Part shown: piece by piece, positions 56,268 through 64,000 of the stretch
Numbering within the stretch: the stretch's first letter is position 1
How the letters are laid out: each line of letters starts with the position of its first letter
Assembly: GCF_002531575.1 (NCBI RefSeq)
Contig: NZ_NWTI01000016.1
Span: 1-64,000, forward strand
DNA from: Bradyrhizobium sp. Y36
Lineage (GTDB): Bacteria; Pseudomonadota; Alphaproteobacteria; Rhizobiales; Xanthobacteraceae
Length of the DNA stretch: 64,000 nucleotides
Direction: 5' to 3'
Notes under the pieces: model-generated
The model's input: the letters and a program-made list of their open reading frames with translations, nothing else
What the model was told of the DNA's origin: nothing
Database searches by the model: none
Made by a program: the position numbers and the translations under genes

Positions 56268-56360
56268 ATGCTGGCCGTGGGGTTCGTCATTCTCGTCCTT
56301 GCCATGGCCACCCTCCTGCCGATCGGCCTCATTCTCTGGATCATGCCGCGCCGGGCGTGA
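56268..56360 (+). CDS. 30-residue membrane peptide
   Basis: A 30-residue hydrophobic helix ending in a basic tail (LIGLILWIMPRRA pattern). It starts 3 bases after the previous gene stop with GGGAG about 9 bases upstream. Likely to be cotranscribed with it. Family unknown; coding status is a judgement from start, helix and positive C-terminus. Confidence 0.4.
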   Translation: MLAVGFVILVLAMATLLPIGLILWIMPRRA

Positions 56361-56450
56361 CCTGCGTCCCGCCTCCTTTTGCTTCCCCCTTCACTCGGCT
56401 AGAAGACTGTCGGAACATTTCGTCCGAACGTGCCGAGCTGGAGTATCGCC

Positions 56451-57662
56451 GTGGCCTTGATGCCGGTTTCCGACGCCCTTGCTGCGGTGCTGGCGGGTGC
56501 AGAGCCGCTGCCCGAACAGATGGTTTCGCTCGACGAAGCCTATCACCGCGTGCTCGCGCACGACGTTGCGGCGCGGCGCACGCAGCCGCCGCAAGCCATG
56601 TCGGCGATGGACGGCTATGCGTTACGGGCGGCCGATGCCGCCAACATCGATTCCAGGCTGACGGTGATCGGCGAGGTCGCGGCGGGCCGCCCGTTCGCTG
56701 GAACAGTCGGCGTCGGCGAAGCCGTGCGGATCTTCACCGGCGGCGTCGTCCCTGCCGGCGCGGACGCCGTCGTGATCCAGGAGGACACCGTCGCCGACGC
56801 CAACAGCGTCACGATCAAGGAGCCCGCGATCGTCGGACGGCACATCCGTCCGGCCGGCGTCGATTTCCGCGAGGGTGACGTGCTCTTGCGTCAGGGAATC
56901 CGACTCACCGAGCGCGACCTCGCGCTCGCCGCGGCGATGAATCACCCGCAGCTTGCGGTCTGCCGCCGTCCGAAGGTCGCGATCCTCGGCACCGGCGACG
57001 AACTGGTGCGGCCGGGCACAACGCCCGGACACGGCCAGATCGTCTATTCGAACGGCTACGCCCTGCATGCGCTGGCCCGCAGCGAGGGCGCCGAGACCAT
57101 CGACCTCGGCGTCGCCGCCGATACGCTGGCAGCCACCTCCGCCGGCATCCGGCGCGCCCGCGAGAGCGGTACCGACATCCTGATCACCACCGGCGGCGCG
57201 TCGGTCGGCGACCACGATCTGGTTCAGCAGGCGCTTCGGGACGAAGGCATCGCGATGTCGTTCTGGAAGATCGCGATTCGGCCCGGCAAGCCGATGATGC
57301 ACGGACGGCTCGGCGCCATGCGCGTGATCGGCCTGCCCGGCAATCCCGTGTCGTCCTATGTGTGCGCCTTCCTGTTCATGGTGCCGCTGATTCGCGCGCT
57401 GTCGGGCCGTTCAGTGATTCATCATCGTCGCGAGCGCGCCGTGCTCGGCCGCGATCTCGCCGCCAACGACCAGCGCGAGGATTATCTGCGCGCGCGCCTG
57501 GAGCTGCGCGAGGACGGCACGCAGATCGCCATTCCCGTCAAACACCAGGACTCCTCCCTGCTTGCGAATCTTGCTGCAGCACAGGTACTTCTCGTGCGCC
57601 CACCGTTCGCGCCGAAGGCCGAAGCCGGCAGCCCCTGCGAGGTGCTGCGGCTCCCCGCCTGA
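56451..57662 (+). CDS. moeA: molybdopterin molybdenumtransferase
   Basis: A 403-residue enzyme inserting molybdate into adenylated molybdopterin. Domains: N-terminal (MSAMDGYALRAAD), the MoaB-like domain with TGDELV, YSNGYALHALAR and TTGGASVGDHDL, and the C-terminal domain. The GTG at 56451 has GGAG 7 bases upstream and gives the family start (MALMPVSDALAAVLAGA). It is separated from moaC by a 7-kb block of unrelated genes. Confidence 0.95.
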   Translation: MALMPVSDALAAVLAGAEPLPEQMVSLDEAYHRVLAHDVAARRTQPPQAMSAMDGYALRAADAANIDSRLTVIGEVAAGRPFAGTVGVGEAVRIFTGGVVPAGADAVVIQEDTVADANSVTIKEPAIVGRHIRPAGVDFREGDVLLRQGIRLTERDLALAAAMNHPQLAVCRRPKVAILGTGDELVRPGTTPGHGQIVYSNGYALHALARSEGAETIDLGVAADTLAATSAGIRRARESGTDILITTGGASVGDHDLVQQALRDEGIAMSFWKIAIRPGKPMMHGRLGAMRVIGLPGNPVSSYVCAFLFMVPLIRALSGRSVIHHRRERAVLGRDLAANDQREDYLRARLELREDGTQIAIPVKHQDSSLLANLAAAQVLLVRPPFAPKAEAGSPCEVLRLPA

Positions 57663-57722
57663 ACTGCGTATCACACGCATTCCGCGAGTTTCGCTTCGTT
57701 CACGGTAAATTAAGCAGTTGCG

Positions 57723-57737
57723 GAACATGTATCGAAC
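57723..57737. promoter_or_regulatory. SOS box 1 (GAAC-N7-GAAC)
   Basis: GAAC-ATGTATC-GAAC is an exact match to the alphaproteobacterial LexA consensus and lies 101 bp before the lexA start, implying autoregulation. Confidence 0.85.
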
Positions 57738-57748
57738 ATATAGTGTCC

Positions 57749-57763
57749 GTTCATGATTTGTTT
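57749..57763. promoter_or_regulatory. SOS box 2, near-consensus (GTTC-N7-GTTT)
   Basis: GTTC-ATGATTT-GTTT differs from GTTC-N7-GTTC in the last base. It is 11 bp from box 1. The pair may be bound cooperatively; the mismatch makes it weaker. Confidence 0.55.
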
Positions 57764-57837
57764 CGAGGATGTAGCGGCTTATCGCTGAATTCATCGTCTC
57801 GGAATCGAACGACATCAACCGGGGGACTTTGGTCGAG

Positions 57838-58539
57838 ATGTTAACGCGCAAACAATACGAGCTTCTGCGGTTCATCAGCGAACGTTTGAAGGAAAGCGGC
57901 GTGCCGCCCTCTTTCGACGAGATGAAGGATGCGCTCGACCTGCGCTCGAAGTCAGGCATCCACCGCCTGATCACCGCGCTCGAAGAGCGTGGCTTCATCC
58001 GCCGCCTGCCCAACCGCGCCCGCGCCATCGAAGTGATCAAGCTGCCGGAGCTGCAGGCCGCCGCCAGCAACCGGCGCGGCTTCACGCCGAGCGTCATCGA
58101 GGGCAATCTCGGCAGGGTCCGCGCGAGCTCCAGCCCGCCGGCGGACGAGGGCGAACGGCCCGTGGCGGTGCCCGTGATGGGCCGCATCGCGGCCGGCACC
58201 CCGATCGAGGCGTTGCAGACCCGCAGCCACACCATCAGCGTGCCGCCCGACATGCTCGGCTCCGGCGAGCACTACGCACTCGAAGTGCGCGGCGATTCCA
58301 TGGTCGAAGCCGGCATCCTCGACGGCGACATGGCGCTGATCCAGCGCAACGAGAGCGCCGATACCGGCGACATCGTGGTCGCGCTGATCGACGATGAGGA
58401 AGCCACCCTCAAGCGCTTCCGCCGCCGCGGCGCCTCGATCGCGCTCGAGCCGGCCAATGCCGCTTACGAGGTGCGCATCCTGCCGCCGAACCGCGTGAAG
58501 ATTCAGGGCAAGCTGATCGGTCTTTACCGCAAGTACTGA
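57838..58539 (+). CDS. lexA: SOS repressor LexA
   Basis: A 233-residue repressor: winged helix-turn-helix (1-65, MLTRKQYELLRFI, GVPPSFDEMKDAL), linker, and the S24 autocleavage domain with the Ala-Gly cleavage region (VMGRIAAGTPIEA), Ser in RGDSMVEAGILDGD and Lys in ATLKRFRR. The start ATG at 57838 is the family start; a TTG three codons earlier is possible. Two SOS boxes precede it. Confidence 0.97.
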   Translation: MLTRKQYELLRFISERLKESGVPPSFDEMKDALDLRSKSGIHRLITALEERGFIRRLPNRARAIEVIKLPELQAAASNRRGFTPSVIEGNLGRVRASSSPPADEGERPVAVPVMGRIAAGTPIEALQTRSHTISVPPDMLGSGEHYALEVRGDSMVEAGILDGDMALIQRNESADTGDIVVALIDDEEATLKRFRRRGASIALEPANAAYEVRILPPNRVKIQGKLIGLYRKY

Positions 58540-59096
58540 GTCCGAAGATAGCACGATACCGAAATTGCTGGCGCGTGTTACGCGCCGCCGATCGGCAGCA
58601 CCGATCAGGAATTGGAGGGGATGATTTGTCCGCTCCGGCTGGATGGTCTTTCTGGTACTGCACAGATTGTCCGGCCTTATCTTTCACGGCGAGAGCCTCG
58701 GCAGGCCGCGCGAAGCAAGAATATCGCGCGGGTTTTCCTGGACCGCCATGCACCTGTTCGTTTTGAGTGCTGCGCGACGGCGCTGATCCCTGCATCAGCG
58801 CCGTGGGCTGTGTGCGCGCCGCGGGCAATGACCGGGCAGATGCGCGATTGCAGTCGCAACCCGCGATCGCCTTGACGATCGCAACACCTTCATCCCCGTC
58901 GGGTCTCGACACGCGCCTGCCATATGCACGGCAAATGGCTTTGTTCCTATCGGATCGGAAAAGATAATGTGATCGCGCCGCGTGGATCCCAGCCGTAGAT
59001 TTGCCTACAACCAAGCAGAGCGTTGCGTGCTTCCACTCCGAGGCCAGCGCCTCCAGGTGAGGTGCGGGTCGTCATCTTCGAATGAGGAGCAACCCG
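58540..59096. other. 557-base intergenic region with one strong hairpin
   Basis: No convincing gene is seen; short frames on both strands (for example 58612-58875) lack domains. A perfect hairpin lies at 58777-58804. The region between lexA and the MCDYSLH-type gene could hold a small RNA or a transcript end, but no promoter was recognised. Confidence 0.5.
58777..58804. terminator. perfect 11-bp hairpin
   Basis: ACGGCGCTGAT (58777-58787) and ATCAGCGCCGT (58794-58804) pair exactly around CCCTGC. It is 238 bases after lexA and has no U-run; it might be a terminator or part of an unrecognised RNA. Confidence 0.45.
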
Positions 59097-59531
59097 ATGT
59101 GTGACTATAGCCTGCATGCCGTCGCGACGCGTCCCGCCGAAGTCGGCGAGACGATCGTCACGACAACCTTCCGCGGCACCTCGACGCGCGGCTTCGCCTC
59201 CGAAGCCGATCTGTCCGTTGCGGTCTGCCTGCTGCCCGGGACTGAGCTCGCCTTTGCCGACAACGTTCGTTACGACAATCGCTGGATCTGGACGCGCACC
59301 GTCAATTCCCGCGTCGGCAAGTTCGGCAAGATCGATCCCCACATTCCCGACCGCCATCATGACGCGATCGAATTCCCTGACGGCAAGTACGTGCTGGTGA
59401 CACAGCTCGTCGAAGGCCAGCGCGCCACCGTGCTGCAGCTGCCGGTGACACAGCCGCTCGGCGAACGCGAGCACAAGCCTGAGATCACCGCCGACAGTCG
59501 GTCGCCCATCGCGCCCCTGCCGACGGGCTGA
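59097..59531 (+). CDS. conserved hypothetical protein (MCDYSLH family)
   Basis: A 144-residue soluble protein beginning MCDYSLHAVATRPAEVG, a start I recall as typical of a rhizobial family of unknown function. GAGGAG is 7 bases upstream of 59097. A Cys2 and the segment HIPDRHHDAIEF (about 87-98) are the only notable features; His-rich part could bind metal. Convergent with comEC, 8-base gap. Confidence 0.75.
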   Translation: MCDYSLHAVATRPAEVGETIVTTTFRGTSTRGFASEADLSVAVCLLPGTELAFADNVRYDNRWIWTRTVNSRVGKFGKIDPHIPDRHHDAIEFPDGKYVLVTQLVEGQRATVLQLPVTQPLGEREHKPEITADSRSPIAPLPTG

Positions 59532-59539
59532 CTGGGACT

Positions 59540-61819
59540 TTAGTCCTCGGCCTGAACATCGACCTCCGAGGGGGTCGCATCCCTGCTGCGCGGAGCTGCC
59601 GCCTTCGGCACGAGGCCTGCTTCGAAATCTGCATCGCCGGCAGCCGCCGGCGACCAGGGCCGGTTCGTGCCTCTCGCCCTCACCGTCTCTACCGAGAAGC
59701 CGTCGCCGCGCCGCGTCAGAGCCAGCGCGCCCTGACGAACCAGCCGCGGCCGGTCCACCACCATCGCCCCACAATCGATCGGCGCGGGCCGCGACGTCAC
59801 CACCAGCGCGGCGCGGCTGCAATCGTCCGCCAACGCGTCGATGCGCGAAGCCAGCGCCACCAGCCGTCCATCGGCGAGCGGTGTGACGCAGCCCAACTCG
59901 TCGCACGATACGCCGTCGGCGAGCGAGGCGCTCGCGGCATCGCGCGGATCGCCGTCGGCTGCGAGCCACTCCTTCAGAAGGAAATTGTCCTTGCCCGTCC
60001 TGATCAGGTGCAGGCGCCCATCCCTGCCTCGCACGGCGACACTCGCGCCGTCCCCGGCAATCAGAATGTCGGGCTGCCGCACCGACAATCCCCAGGCGAT
60101 GGAGGCCAGCAGCACGATGGCACCACACCAGCGCAAGGGCGTGCGCAACAGGCCCATCAGGATGATGCCGAGGCTCGCCGCGATCAGCGGCGCGATGCCG
60201 AGCGCCGGGATGCGGCCGACCGCGCCCGGCAGCGCCGCCACCCAGCGCGACACCGCAACCATCCACTCGATGCCGATCCCCATCAGCCACCAGAACCCGC
60301 CGTCGAGCCCGAAGGGCGCAGCAAGCAGGCCGAGCAGCCCGGCCGGCATCACCAGCGCCGAGACCACGGGCATCGCACCGAGATTGGCGAGCACGCCATA
60401 GGGTGTGACGCGATGGAAATGGAAGGCGGCATAGGGCGTGGTCGCGAGCCCAGCGATCAGCGAGGCCAGGAACAGCATCGCGATCTCGCGGCCGCCCCAC
60501 AGCGCCACGCGCGCGGTGGCGGAATGATCGGGCGAGGCGAACAGGTTCGGCATGCCGATCTGCACCAGCGCCACCAGCCCGAGCGTTGCCGCAAACGACA
60601 TCTGAAAGCTCGGATGCACCAGCGCTTCCGGCGCAAGCGCGAGCACGATCAGCGCCGCCACGGCCAGCGTGCGGAAGGTGATGGCGCGGCGATCGACCAT
60701 CACCGCGATCAGCACCACCGCCGTCATGAAGAACGAACGCTGCGTGGCCACCTCCGCGCCAGACAAGAGCAGGTAGAACGCAGCTGCGACCAACGCCGCG
60801 GCGGCCGACCATTTCTTGATGGCAAAGCCGGCCGCCAGTCCCGGGATCAAGGCCAGCAGTGCGCGCACGGCGAAGAAGACCACCCCGGCGACCACCGCCA
60901 TGTGATAGCCGGAGATCGAGAGCACGTGTCCCAGTCCCGAGATGAACATGGCGTCGTTGACCGGCGCGGAGATTGCATCGCGCCGCCCGGTGAGCAGCGC
61001 GGTGGCGATCGCACGGTTGTCACCTTCGAGCGTCGAGCGGATGCGAGAGTCGATCGCATCGCGCAGGCCCTGCATGAAAGCGGCATAACGCAGCCGCAGG
61101 CCGCCGGTGTGCGGCGGCACCGACGCCGTGATCGCGCCCATCACGAAGCCGGAGGCGCCGATACCCTGGAAGAACATGTCGCGGGAGAAGTCGTAGCTGC
61201 CTGGGCGGACCGGCGAGAGCGGCGGCATCAGCCGCGCCTTCAATTGAACGAAGCTGCCGACCTCGGGCGCGGTGCCCTTGCGCACGGAGAGGCGAACGCG
61301 CTCCAGCTTGACGTCGCTGCGCTGCGCCTCCATCGCGGTGACGCGCAGCACGAAGCGATCGGTGCGCTCGCGGATGTCGCGCGTCTCGACGAAGCCCGAC
61401 AGCGACACCGAATAGAGCGGTTTTGCGAGCACCGTGTGCGCGATGCGCGCCGTCTTCCAGGTCGCCACGGCAAAGCCGGAAGCGAGCGCTGCAATCATGA
61501 TCGCGGGCGCGAACAGCCGGCTCCGCCGCAACAGCACCGCGCCAAGCAGGAGTGCGACGGCTGTCGTCGCGACAACCCACAGCACCGGCTCGTGATCGGC
61601 GGCAAAATACAGCGCGATGCCGCCGCCGAAGGCGACCGGCACCCACGGCAGCAAGCGCCCGGGGCCGGCTTCGGCGCGGGCCCATTCGCGTAATGTTTCA
61701 ACGATTGCGGGCCAGATGCCGAAGCCCGCGGGGACCAAGCCGCCGGCGGGCACAACGCGGCCGACCGGCCACGTCCCGGCAACTCCCTGGGACCGTCCCG
61801 GCCGGCCCGGCTCCGCCAT
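59540..61819 (-). CDS. comEC: ComEC/Rec2-family DNA-uptake channel
   Basis: A 759-residue membrane protein thought to carry single-stranded DNA across the inner membrane in natural transformation. An N-terminal region with a DUF4131-like periplasmic OB-type domain (about 60-230) is followed by the competence domain (about 260-560) with many helices and the signature GLGHVLSISGYHMAVVAG. The C-terminal metallo-beta-lactamase domain of Bacillus ComEC is absent (no HxHxDH), as is usual in this group. Other uptake genes are not in the window. Confidence 0.9.
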   Translation of the reverse strand: MAEPGRPGRSQGVAGTWPVGRVVPAGGLVPAGFGIWPAIVETLREWARAEAGPGRLLPWVPVAFGGGIALYFAADHEPVLWVVATTAVALLLGAVLLRRSRLFAPAIMIAALASGFAVATWKTARIAHTVLAKPLYSVSLSGFVETRDIRERTDRFVLRVTAMEAQRSDVKLERVRLSVRKGTAPEVGSFVQLKARLMPPLSPVRPGSYDFSRDMFFQGIGASGFVMGAITASVPPHTGGLRLRYAAFMQGLRDAIDSRIRSTLEGDNRAIATALLTGRRDAISAPVNDAMFISGLGHVLSISGYHMAVVAGVVFFAVRALLALIPGLAAGFAIKKWSAAAALVAAAFYLLLSGAEVATQRSFFMTAVVLIAVMVDRRAITFRTLAVAALIVLALAPEALVHPSFQMSFAATLGLVALVQIGMPNLFASPDHSATARVALWGGREIAMLFLASLIAGLATTPYAAFHFHRVTPYGVLANLGAMPVVSALVMPAGLLGLLAAPFGLDGGFWWLMGIGIEWMVAVSRWVAALPGAVGRIPALGIAPLIAASLGIILMGLLRTPLRWCGAIVLLASIAWGLSVRQPDILIAGDGASVAVRGRDGRLHLIRTGKDNFLLKEWLAADGDPRDAASASLADGVSCDELGCVTPLADGRLVALASRIDALADDCSRAALVVTSRPAPIDCGAMVVDRPRLVRQGALALTRRGDGFSVETVRARGTNRPWSPAAAGDADFEAGLVPKAAAPRSRDATPSEVDVQAED

Positions 61820-61914
61820 AACCCTGCACCCTACGCGACGCGATGGGCGCCGAGGCTACCGGAACGTGCGGCCGCGCGAATAGCGGCACAAATCGGGAAC
61901 GCGAAAAGGCGCCC

Positions 61915-62148
61915 CTACTTTTCCTCTTCCATGGTCACGGCGACATCCGCCTTGGCCGACAGCCGCACCTTGTTCCCCTCGACACCGGCGACGAGCCCCT
62001 TGTCGATGAAATGATGATGGCCCTTGTGGCTGCCCTCACCGCTGTCCTTCTTGGTCAGCTTGATGCGGTTGCCCTCGACCTTGTCGACGGTGCCGACATG
62101 AACGCCGTCCGCGCCGATGACTTCCATATGCTCTGCGATATTTTGCAT
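61915..62148 (-). CDS. DUF2171 protein
   Basis: A 77-residue beta-rich protein: the family has a PRC-barrel-like pattern (MEVIGADGVHVGTVDKVEGNRIKLTKKD counted in two parts). A His-rich loop (KGHHHFIDKG, 42-51) could bind metal. Role unknown; family members are often stress-induced. Confidence 0.85.
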   Translation of the reverse strand: MQNIAEHMEVIGADGVHVGTVDKVEGNRIKLTKKDSGEGSHKGHHHFIDKGLVAGVEGNKVRLSAKADVAVTMEEEK

Positions 62149-62307
62149 GGGGTTTCTCCAGTTGACCCTTCATAACGTGGAGAGCGCGCTTTCGTTCGAA
62201 TGAAGCGCTCGCTTCAGCCGTCGCGCTTGACGCAGGACGCGCCGCATGCTTTGCGCAATCAAAGATTGCACTCGATCATCCTCCTCCTGCCTTCGCGGCG
62301 ACCGCTC

Positions 62308-62961
62308 ATGACGAAGCCCCGTATTTCTCTCTTTCTGGTCCTTTCGCTCGTCAGCGGTGGCATCGCACGTGCTGAAACGGATTTTGAACAGCGAGTGAGG
62401 CAGAGCCACGAGAAAAATCCTGGCTCCAGTCTCGTGTTCATGCATGCACGCCTGATCGAGGAGAGTTCGCGCGCGACAATCTGTCAGCAAATCTGGGTCG
62501 ACCTGCTCTCCGACACGGAAAAGAAATTCTCCGTCAAGGTCCAGGACACACCGACATTGTTCGGTCGCGTCCTCAGCGGCGCGACTTACGGAGGAGCCAT
62601 TATGCTGCCGGCGGGCAAATATGCCGTGCAATCTGTAAGCTGCGAAGGTGCCGCGGGCACCAAGCTCTTGGGGGAGTTCGCGCGATTTCGGGTTGGCTCG
62701 GATGAGATTTTAAATGTCGGGTGCATCTTTATCGACTTTACCCGCGGCTCATTCAAGCTTGTGGGTAAGATGACCTTTACCGGCCGTACCAGTGTGGAAG
62801 ATATGGGCGAGCAGGCCAAGGCCTCCCTCGCGGAGCGCTCGCCTGTCATTTTCCCGAAGGCGGTGAAGCGCTACATGATATCGAATCCGGCAACATCCGG
62901 AAATGCCTCAAGCGGAGAATCCGCTAAATCAGCGGCGCCTGCGCCGAGGCGTGGTGATTGA
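62308..62961 (+). CDS. exported hypothetical protein
   Basis: A 217-residue protein with a signal peptide (1-23, LFLVLSLVSGGIARA) and a beta-rich mature part (about 40-175), then a low-complexity Ser/Ala tail. Family not recognised. GC content is lower than around it (about 56%), suggesting recent arrival. Its last 38 bases overlap the convergent SnoaL-like gene. Confidence 0.7.
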   Translation: MTKPRISLFLVLSLVSGGIARAETDFEQRVRQSHEKNPGSSLVFMHARLIEESSRATICQQIWVDLLSDTEKKFSVKVQDTPTLFGRVLSGATYGGAIMLPAGKYAVQSVSCEGAAGTKLLGEFARFRVGSDEILNVGCIFIDFTRGSFKLVGKMTFTGRTSVEDMGEQAKASLAERSPVIFPKAVKRYMISNPATSGNASSGESAKSAAPAPRRGD

Positions 62962-63310
62962 CGATCTTCCAGTCGCCGTCCTCGCGGATGATGACCCAGC
63001 TCATCTTGACGATGAGATCGTCCCGCTCGCCGGCGAGGTCGAACGAGATGGTCGCGGCCATGTTGATCAGGTCAGGGCCAGCCTGCGCTGCATTCACATC
63101 GGAGAATACGGCGCTCGGCTTGCGCCAGCGCGGCAGGCCGTCGAAGTAATCGGAAACGCCGTCCCTGCCCCGATAGAGTTTCGGGTTGGAGCCGAAGAAG
63201 AACGCGTTCTTCGAATACAACGATGAGAGCGCGGCCGCATCGAGCGTCGCGAAGCCGGCGCACCATTTCTCGATGATGACGGAAACGATGGCGTCGGCTT
63301 CGTTGCTCAT
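62924..63310 (-). CDS. SnoaL-like/NTF2-fold protein (DUF4440 type)
   Basis: A 128-residue cone-shaped NTF2-like protein: an N-terminal helix pair (ADAIVSVIIEKWCAGFATLD), a strand region (SKNAFFFGSNPKLYRGRDGVSDYFDGLPRW in two parts) and a C-terminal WVIIREDGDWKIVNHHAS. Family members bind small molecules or are isomerases; no catalytic Asp/His set is clear. It starts 7 bases after glnS and is likely cotranscribed. Confidence 0.85.
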   Translation of the reverse strand: MSNEADAIVSVIIEKWCAGFATLDAAALSSLYSKNAFFFGSNPKLYRGRDGVSDYFDGLPRWRKPSAVFSDVNAAQAGPDLINMAATISFDLAGERDDLIVKMSWVIIREDGDWKIVNHHASAQAPLI

Positions 63311-63317
63311 GTGCGCA

Positions 63318-64000
63318 TCACCCCTTCGCGACTTCCTTCGCGAAGGTGTCGCGCAGGCCGATGGTGCGCGAAAACACCGGCTTGCCGGGCGTCGAGTCCT
63401 TGTCGCGGACGAAATAGCCCTGGCGCTCGAACTGCATCGGCTCGGTCGCATTGCTCTCGGCAACCGAGGCCTCGATGCGGGCGTCGGGCAGGATCTCCAG
63501 CGAATTCGGATTCAGATCGACCGCGAAGTTCGACGCGTCCGGGCTCGGATTGGAGAACAGCTGGTTGTAGATGCGGATTTCCGCCGGCACGGACGTCGCG
63601 GCCGGCAGCCAGTGCATGGTCGCCTTGACCTTGCGGCCGTCGGGCGCGTTGCCGCCCTTGGTGGCGGGGTCATAGCTGCAGCGCAGCTCCACCACCTCGC
63701 CCTTGTCGTTCTTGATCACGCCGGTGCACTTGACGAAGTAGGCGTAGCGCAGCCGCACCTCGTTGCCCGGCGACAGGCGGAAGAACTTCTTCGGCGGGTT
63801 CTCCATGAAGTCGTCCTGCTCGATATAGAGCTCGCGGCCGAACGTGATCTTGCGCGTGCCCGCGGAGGGATCATCCGGGTGGTTGATCGCCTCGAGCTCC
63901 TCGGTCTGCCCTTCCGGATAGTTCTCGATCACGACCTTGAGCGGACGCAGCACGCCCATGCGCCGCTGCGCGGTGCGGTTCAGCTCCTCGCGGATGCAGA
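63318..64000 (-). CDS. glnS: glutaminyl-tRNA synthetase, C-terminal part
   Basis: A partial gene (5' end outside the window). The visible 227 residues form the C-terminal anticodon-binding beta barrels of GlnRS (MGVLRPLKVVIENYPEG, FGRELYIEQDDFMENPPKKFFRL, FERQGYFVRDKDS). The catalytic HIGH and KMSKS motifs lie beyond 64000. A GlnRS in an alphaproteobacterium is not universal; many use the Gln amidotransferase route. Confidence 0.93.
   Translation of the reverse strand, partial: CIREELNRTAQRRMGVLRPLKVVIENYPEGQTEELEAINHPDDPSAGTRKITFGRELYIEQDDFMENPPKKFFRLSPGNEVRLRYAYFVKCTGVIKNDKGEVVELRCSYDPATKGGNAPDGRKVKATMHWLPAATSVPAEIRIYNQLFSNPSPDASNFAVDLNPNSLEILPDARIEASVAESNATEPMQFERQGYFVRDKDSTPGKPVFSRTIGLRDTFAKEVAKG

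Noticed and set aside
58612..58875. 87-codon frame after lexA beginning TTG-GAG-GGG
   Set aside because: The apparent GGAGGGG is inside the frame rather than before it, and the protein is Arg/Pro/Ala-rich without a domain; left as non-coding.

Overview
The window is chromosomal DNA of a high-GC alphaproteobacterium, most likely Bradyrhizobium or a close relative (Nitrobacteraceae). The evidence is a conserved core-gene order (lpd-pdhC-pdhB-pdhA, ftsB, eno, kdsA, pyrG, secG, tpiA, ppiD, trpD, trpC, moaC, moeA, lexA, comEC), an E1-beta subunit with its own lipoyl domain, GAAC-N7-GAAC SOS boxes before lexA, and several intergenic palindromes of the kind repeated across Bradyrhizobium genomes. 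Genus is inferred from recall, not from a search.

Layout. 1-0.44 kb is part of an interspersed repeat. 0.5-1.65 kb is a divergent MerR regulator/MerT-like membrane protein unit. 1.7-4.9 kb is a cobalamin riboswitch, a BtuB-type TonB receptor and a six-helix membrane protein. 5-8.8 kb is a large hybrid histidine kinase with a receiver partner. 8.8-12 kb holds small proteins and a class III nucleotide cyclase; 12.2-14.4 kb a lytic transglycosylase; 14.5-16.9 kb a Bug-type binding protein and a threonine-synthase-like enzyme. 17-23.6 kb is the pyruvate dehydrogenase cluster, interrupted by two small membrane proteins, a DUF5076 protein and a cytosine-deaminase-like enzyme. 23.9-26.6 kb has an aldehyde dehydrogenase and a GAF-Fis regulator. 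26.8-36.5 kb carries ftsB, a flavin reductase, a Tat-exported metallo-hydrolase, an AraC/SDR cassette, an MDR oxidoreductase, eno, queF, an MFS exporter and kdsA. 37-40 kb has a two-component system and a PmtA-like methyltransferase. 40-41.1 kb is a low-GC accessory patch with a DUF3800 gene. 41.1-41.5 kb has two tandem small-RNA genes. 41.5-49 kb is core (pyrG, secG, tpiA, ppiD, trpD, trpC, moaC). 49-56.4 kb is a block (lone pilin, GGDEF-EAL protein, CtpA protease, FMN hydroxy-acid dehydrogenase, HAD hydrolase, two small ORFs) lying between moaC and moeA. 56.4-64 kb has moeA, lexA, comEC, several small genes and the 3' part of glnS.

Most notable: (1) two paralogous small RNAs of about 86 nt in exact 200-bp register, with conserved promoter geometry, three conserved hairpins and intrinsic terminators; (2) an AraC-SDR cassette that appears to have inserted at the 3' end of an oxidoreductase gene, leaving a 39-bp duplicated tail that now encodes the last 12 residues of the AraC protein, all three differences being synonymous; (3) an 18-bp perfect palindrome before the aldehyde dehydrogenase next to a regulator lacking the AAA+ domain; (4) a SoxR-like perfect dyad in a 19-bp-spacer promoter for a MerT-like gene. 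No CRISPR array, tRNA, rRNA, prophage or integrase was seen.
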